Assembly: GCA_964487395.1 (NCBI GenBank)
Contig: CAZAQH010000080.1
Span: forward strand, 1 to 8,675
DNA length: 8,675 nt
Origin: RGIG8767 sp964487395
Lineage (GTDB): Bacteria > Bacillota > Clostridia > Lachnospirales > Lachnospiraceae
Direction of reading: 5' to 3'
The position numbers and the translations under genes are program-made. Each line of letters opens with the position of its first letter. The first letter of the stretch is position 1. Shown piece by piece: positions 6,657-8,675 of this stretch. The notes under the pieces are model-generated. The model saw only the letters and a list, made by a program, of their open reading frames with translations, made no database searches and had not been told where the DNA came from.

Positions 6657-6700
6657 GATAAAAGATTGAAGCACAAACTGGATGTTCAAGGGGGAACTAC

Positions 6701-7936
6701 ATGTTTGAGGTAAATCTTTTTGGAAAATTCCGAATGTCAAATGAAGAAAAAACGGTATCTCAGGATGAAATTCATTCTGAGATGATTATTAAACTATTAT
6801 CATATATTCTCATATATAGAGAACGTTTGGTGACAGTTGATGAGTTGACTGAGGTTTTTTGGGCTGAAGAAGAGACAGTAAATCCCGGCGGAGCATTGAA
6901 AAATTTAATGTATCGTATGCGTAATGTATTAAAGCAATGCTTTGGTGAGGGAGATTATATCCTAAACATCCGTGGTGCATATTATTGGAACAAGAGATAT
7001 GATGTAGTACTTGACTGTGAACAGTTTGAAGAATCTTATAAAAAGGCTGATAGAGTCAAAACGGAACAAGACAAAAAAAGATGTTATGAGAAAGTAATAG
7101 ATCTATACAGAGGCGATTTATTGTCGAGATATTGTACATTACAATGGATTATTCCACTTTCGACTTATTATCATTCCGCTTTTTTAACAGCAGTCAAGAA
7201 ACTGACAGCTATTTATCAAAAAGAAAAAGACTACGAGAATATAGAAAGAATAAGTACATTTGCATTACAATTAGATCCTGTAGATGAGATGCTGCATTGC
7301 CAGTTGATTCGTTCACTTATATATCAGAACAAACAGGAACTTGCCAATGAATATTTTAAACGTGCAGAAAAAATGTTGAATTCAGCATTGGGTATCAGCA
7401 AATCGGATGGACTGCATGAGGTTCAGACAGAACTTATACGTATGCAGACCATTTTTGAAGAAGCACAGTTAGAAGATGTTAGCGTAAAAATTGCAGAAAA
7501 TCAAGACCCGGACGGAGCTTATATCTGTTCCTATCCTATTTTTCGTGAGATATATCGACTCGAATGCAGACGTGCAGCAAGGCTTGGGGACGATGTAGAA
7601 TATATTCTGCTTTTAACGGTTTCACTGAGAAAAGAAGCTCGCAGTGAAAATAATGAACAGTACAATCAGTATCAAATGAACCGTGCAATGGAGAATCTGC
7701 TTGTAATCTTAAAAGAATCTCTGCGAATCAGTGATGTGGCAGCAAAATATAGTAATTCACAGTATATAGTGTTACTCCCGTTATTGGGATATGAAGACTG
7801 TATTGCAGTTGCTAAAAGGATTAGCAAGGGATTGTACAGTAAGGTCAACAGCAAGAAAATACAAATAAAAAGCGATATATCAAGTATTGGTGGCAATTCA
7901 CTGGAAAAAGGCTGCTTGGAATTTATGATACAATAA
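6701..7936 (+). CDS. SARP-type transcriptional regulator: OmpR-like winged helix, BTAD, degenerate GGDEF-like domain
   Basis: This gene encodes a 411-residue cytoplasmic regulator with no membrane segment. Residues 1-~98 form an OmpR-type winged helix: LVTVDELTEVFW (43-54), the recognition-helix region GGALKNLMYRMRNVL (63-77) and the wing YILNIRGAYYWN (86-97). Residues 101-~250 form the bacterial transcriptional activator domain (BTAD) of helical repeats, starting DVVLDCEQFEESY, with YRGDLL at 136-141 and LQLDPVDEMLHCQLI in the middle. The remainder (about 271-400) aligns by eye with a GGDEF fold: FREIYRLECRRAARLG at 281-296, and ILKESLRISDVAAKYSNSQY (336-355) then IVLLP, where active diguanylate cyclases have RxSDxxARYGGDEF. 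The signature is SNSQY, so catalysis is not expected. AGGGGGA (6689-6695) fixes the ATG. The gene follows three surface genes after a 44-nt gap with no visible promoter, so it is probably co-transcribed and autoregulated. SARP-like direct repeats lie at 4021 and 8064. Confidence 0.88.
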   Translation: MFEVNLFGKFRMSNEEKTVSQDEIHSEMIIKLLSYILIYRERLVTVDELTEVFWAEEETVNPGGALKNLMYRMRNVLKQCFGEGDYILNIRGAYYWNKRYDVVLDCEQFEESYKKADRVKTEQDKKRCYEKVIDLYRGDLLSRYCTLQWIIPLSTYYHSAFLTAVKKLTAIYQKEKDYENIERISTFALQLDPVDEMLHCQLIRSLIYQNKQELANEYFKRAEKMLNSALGISKSDGLHEVQTELIRMQTIFEEAQLEDVSVKIAENQDPDGAYICSYPIFREIYRLECRRAARLGDDVEYILLLTVSLRKEARSENNEQYNQYQMNRAMENLLVILKESLRISDVAAKYSNSQYIVLLPLLGYEDCIAVAKRISKGLYSKVNSKKIQIKSDISSIGGNSLEKGCLEFMIQ

Positions 7937-7957
7937 TTGATACTTAAAAGATAAAGC

Positions 7958-7996
7958 CCATAGGGAAAAGAAAACTTCTTTTTTCTATGGTTTTTT
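7958..7996 (+). terminator. Strong intrinsic terminator after the regulator gene
   Basis: A 15-bp stem (7958-7972 with 7976-7990, CCATAG against CTATGG at the base and two G-U pairs within) has a 3-nt loop AAC. It is followed by six T (7991-7996). It begins 21 nt after the regulator stop and isolates the first surface operon from the next promoter. Confidence 0.9.
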
Positions 7997-8063
7997 GTGT
8001 GTAAAAACGAAATTTCAACTATAATTCTGATAAAAATGAAAAAAATATAACAATTTAAGTCCG

Positions 8064-8096
8064 TGTGACCTTTATGTGACTGGCACTTGATATATT
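8064..8096 (+). promoter_or_regulatory. SARP-type activated promoter of the VSENT protein gene (site 2)
   Basis: Direct repeats TGTGAC at 8064-8069 and 8075-8080 (11-bp period) are followed after exactly 10 nt by the -10 box TATATT (8091-8096), which also has TG one base upstream. No -35 box is visible at 8068-8073. The 21-nt block 8060-8080 matches 4017-4037 at 19 positions, and the spacing to the -10 is identical. Predicted transcription start near 8103. The remaining gene-free DNA around it (7997-8063) is AT-rich and shows no feature. Confidence 0.72.
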
Positions 8097-8106
8097 AATC
8101 TAGACG

Positions 8107-8138
8107 GTCGGGGACTGTGGCTAGCAGTATGCCCTGAC
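8107..8138 (+). other. Structured 5' leader hairpin upstream of the VSENT protein
   Basis: GTCGGGG (8107-8113) pairs with CCCTGAC (8132-8138, one G-U). Directly inside, ACTG (8114-8117) pairs with CAGT (8125-8128), leaving a 3-nt bulge ATG and a 7-nt loop TGGCTAG. It would sit within a few bases of the transcript's 5' end. No T-tract follows, so it is not a terminator. It does not match a riboswitch that I recognise. It could stabilise the mRNA or regulate translation of the downstream gene. Confidence 0.55.
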
Positions 8139-8188
8139 ATTGAAATAATAATTAATAGATTGTGAATTGGGAATCTAGGAGGAATAAA

Positions 8189-8675
8189 ATGAAATCAAGA
8201 ATTGCAAAGGGAGTTATTTCTTTTACATTATGTATAGCGATGGTATTAGGTAACGTTGGTTATGCCTTCGCAGCAGAAGATGTATCGGGCAATACGACCA
8301 TTACAGAAGATATTAATGAAGAACAACAGCCGGTAGTGTCTCATTCAGTAACACCGGAGACGACACCAGGGGTTTCTCCAGAGGTTACGCCTGTAGTGAT
8401 ACCAGATGAAGAGATTCCTCAGGCACCTGCACCTACACAAAGCGTCAGTGAGAATGATCCTGAGCCTACTGCAAGTGTAAGTGAAAATACAGTAAGTGAG
8501 AACACTGTAAGTGAAAATACAGTAAGTGAGAACACTATCAATCTGCCCTTATCAGAGGATGGAAAATACTATGTCCTCACTAAAAATATCGAAGGCAGAA
8601 GCATCACAATTACTTTAAACATCCCTGTAGAGTTATTCCCAGAAGCAACGGAGATTTCTTTTGATGCAGTGGAAG
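8189..8675 (+). CDS. Secreted surface protein with VSENT tandem repeats, N-terminal part (runs off window)
   Basis: The first 162 codons of a gene cut by the right edge. AGGAGG (8177-8182) lies 6 nt before the ATG. A Sec signal peptide (1-28) with cleavage at AFA|AE is followed by a Pro/Thr/Glu-rich low-complexity stalk (about 30-116) of the type VTPETTPGVSPEVTP. This ends in five VSEN units (86-89, 97-100, 102-105, 107-110, 112-115). A folded region then begins at about 118 (INLPLSEDGKYYVLTKNI), reading like a beta-strand surface domain. The C-terminus, anchoring signal and function are outside the window. The gene is monocistronic at its 5' end, with its own promoter that matches the one of the four-gene operon, so joint control with that operon is likely. 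Confidence 0.85.
   Translation, partial: MKSRIAKGVISFTLCIAMVLGNVGYAFAAEDVSGNTTITEDINEEQQPVVSHSVTPETTPGVSPEVTPVVIPDEEIPQAPAPTQSVSENDPEPTASVSENTVSENTVSENTVSENTINLPLSEDGKYYVLTKNIEGRSITITLNIPVELFPEATEISFDAVE
8477..8536 (+). repeat. Perfect 30-bp tandem duplication coding VSENTVSENT
   Basis: Bases 8477-8506 and 8507-8536 are identical 30-mers, each coding two VSENT pentapeptides. Inside each 30-mer the two 15-bp halves differ at synonymous positions (GAAAATACA against GAGAACACT). This shows that the unit duplicated last is the 30-mer, by slippage or recombination. Length variation between strains would be expected. Confidence 0.95.

Noticed and set aside
6657..6700. Separate promoter for the SARP-type gene
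   Set aside because: The 44-nt gap has a good ribosome binding site but no -35/-10 pair and no TGTGAC repeat, so co-transcription with the surface genes is more likely.
8107..8138. Known riboswitch (for example a c-di-GMP class) in the leader
   Set aside because: I could not find the conserved core of any class I know. It is a simple bulged hairpin and no terminator follows.
8477..8536. CRISPR-like or regulatory direct repeats
   Set aside because: The repeats are adjacent with no spacers, stay in frame and code VSENT units in an open reading frame with a good start and signal peptide.

Overview
The window looks like chromosomal DNA of an anaerobic, AT-rich Firmicute, most likely a gut or rumen Lachnospiraceae. 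I base this on the gene order rho-rpmE-DUF1385-prmC-prfA, the gene families downstream and the strong AGGAGG-type ribosome binding sites. This assignment is from memory of gene order and protein style, not from a search. Every supported gene is on the + strand.

Bases 1-3964 are a housekeeping block for transcription termination and translation. It holds the C-terminal half of Rho (cut by the left edge), ribosomal protein L31 with its own promoter and terminator, a four-helix DUF1385/YqhQ membrane protein, the release-factor glutamine methyltransferase PrmC and release factor 1. DUF1385, prmC and prfA overlap by 8 nt at each junction and are translationally coupled. PrmC methylates the GGQ glutamine of the RF1 encoded next to it. 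A long imperfect hairpin at 3972-4032 closes this block.

Bases 4021-7996 are an accessory cell-surface operon of four genes: a TasA/camelysin-like protein with a SipW-type signal peptide; a secreted protein with a VKTGD-type wall-sorting tail; a MucBP-like, Gly-rich protein held by a C-terminal membrane helix; and a SARP-type regulator. The regulator has an OmpR-like winged helix, a BTAD domain and a C-terminal domain that resembles a GGDEF domain whose signature has decayed to SNSQY. A strong intrinsic terminator (7958-7996) ends the operon.

Bases 8064-8675 start a second surface unit: a promoter, a structured 5' leader and the first 162 codons of a secreted protein with VSENT tandem repeats, cut by the right edge.

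The main discovery is that both surface units start with the same promoter architecture: TGTGAC-N5-TGTGAC-N10-TATAYT with no recognisable -35 box. Direct repeats on an 11-bp period just upstream of a -10 box are what SARP proteins bind in Streptomyces. I therefore infer that the SARP-BTAD-GGDEF-like protein activates its own operon and the downstream VSENT protein, making a self-regulating extracellular-matrix or surface-coat module. No SipW peptidase or sortase gene is in the window, so those functions would have to be supplied from elsewhere.
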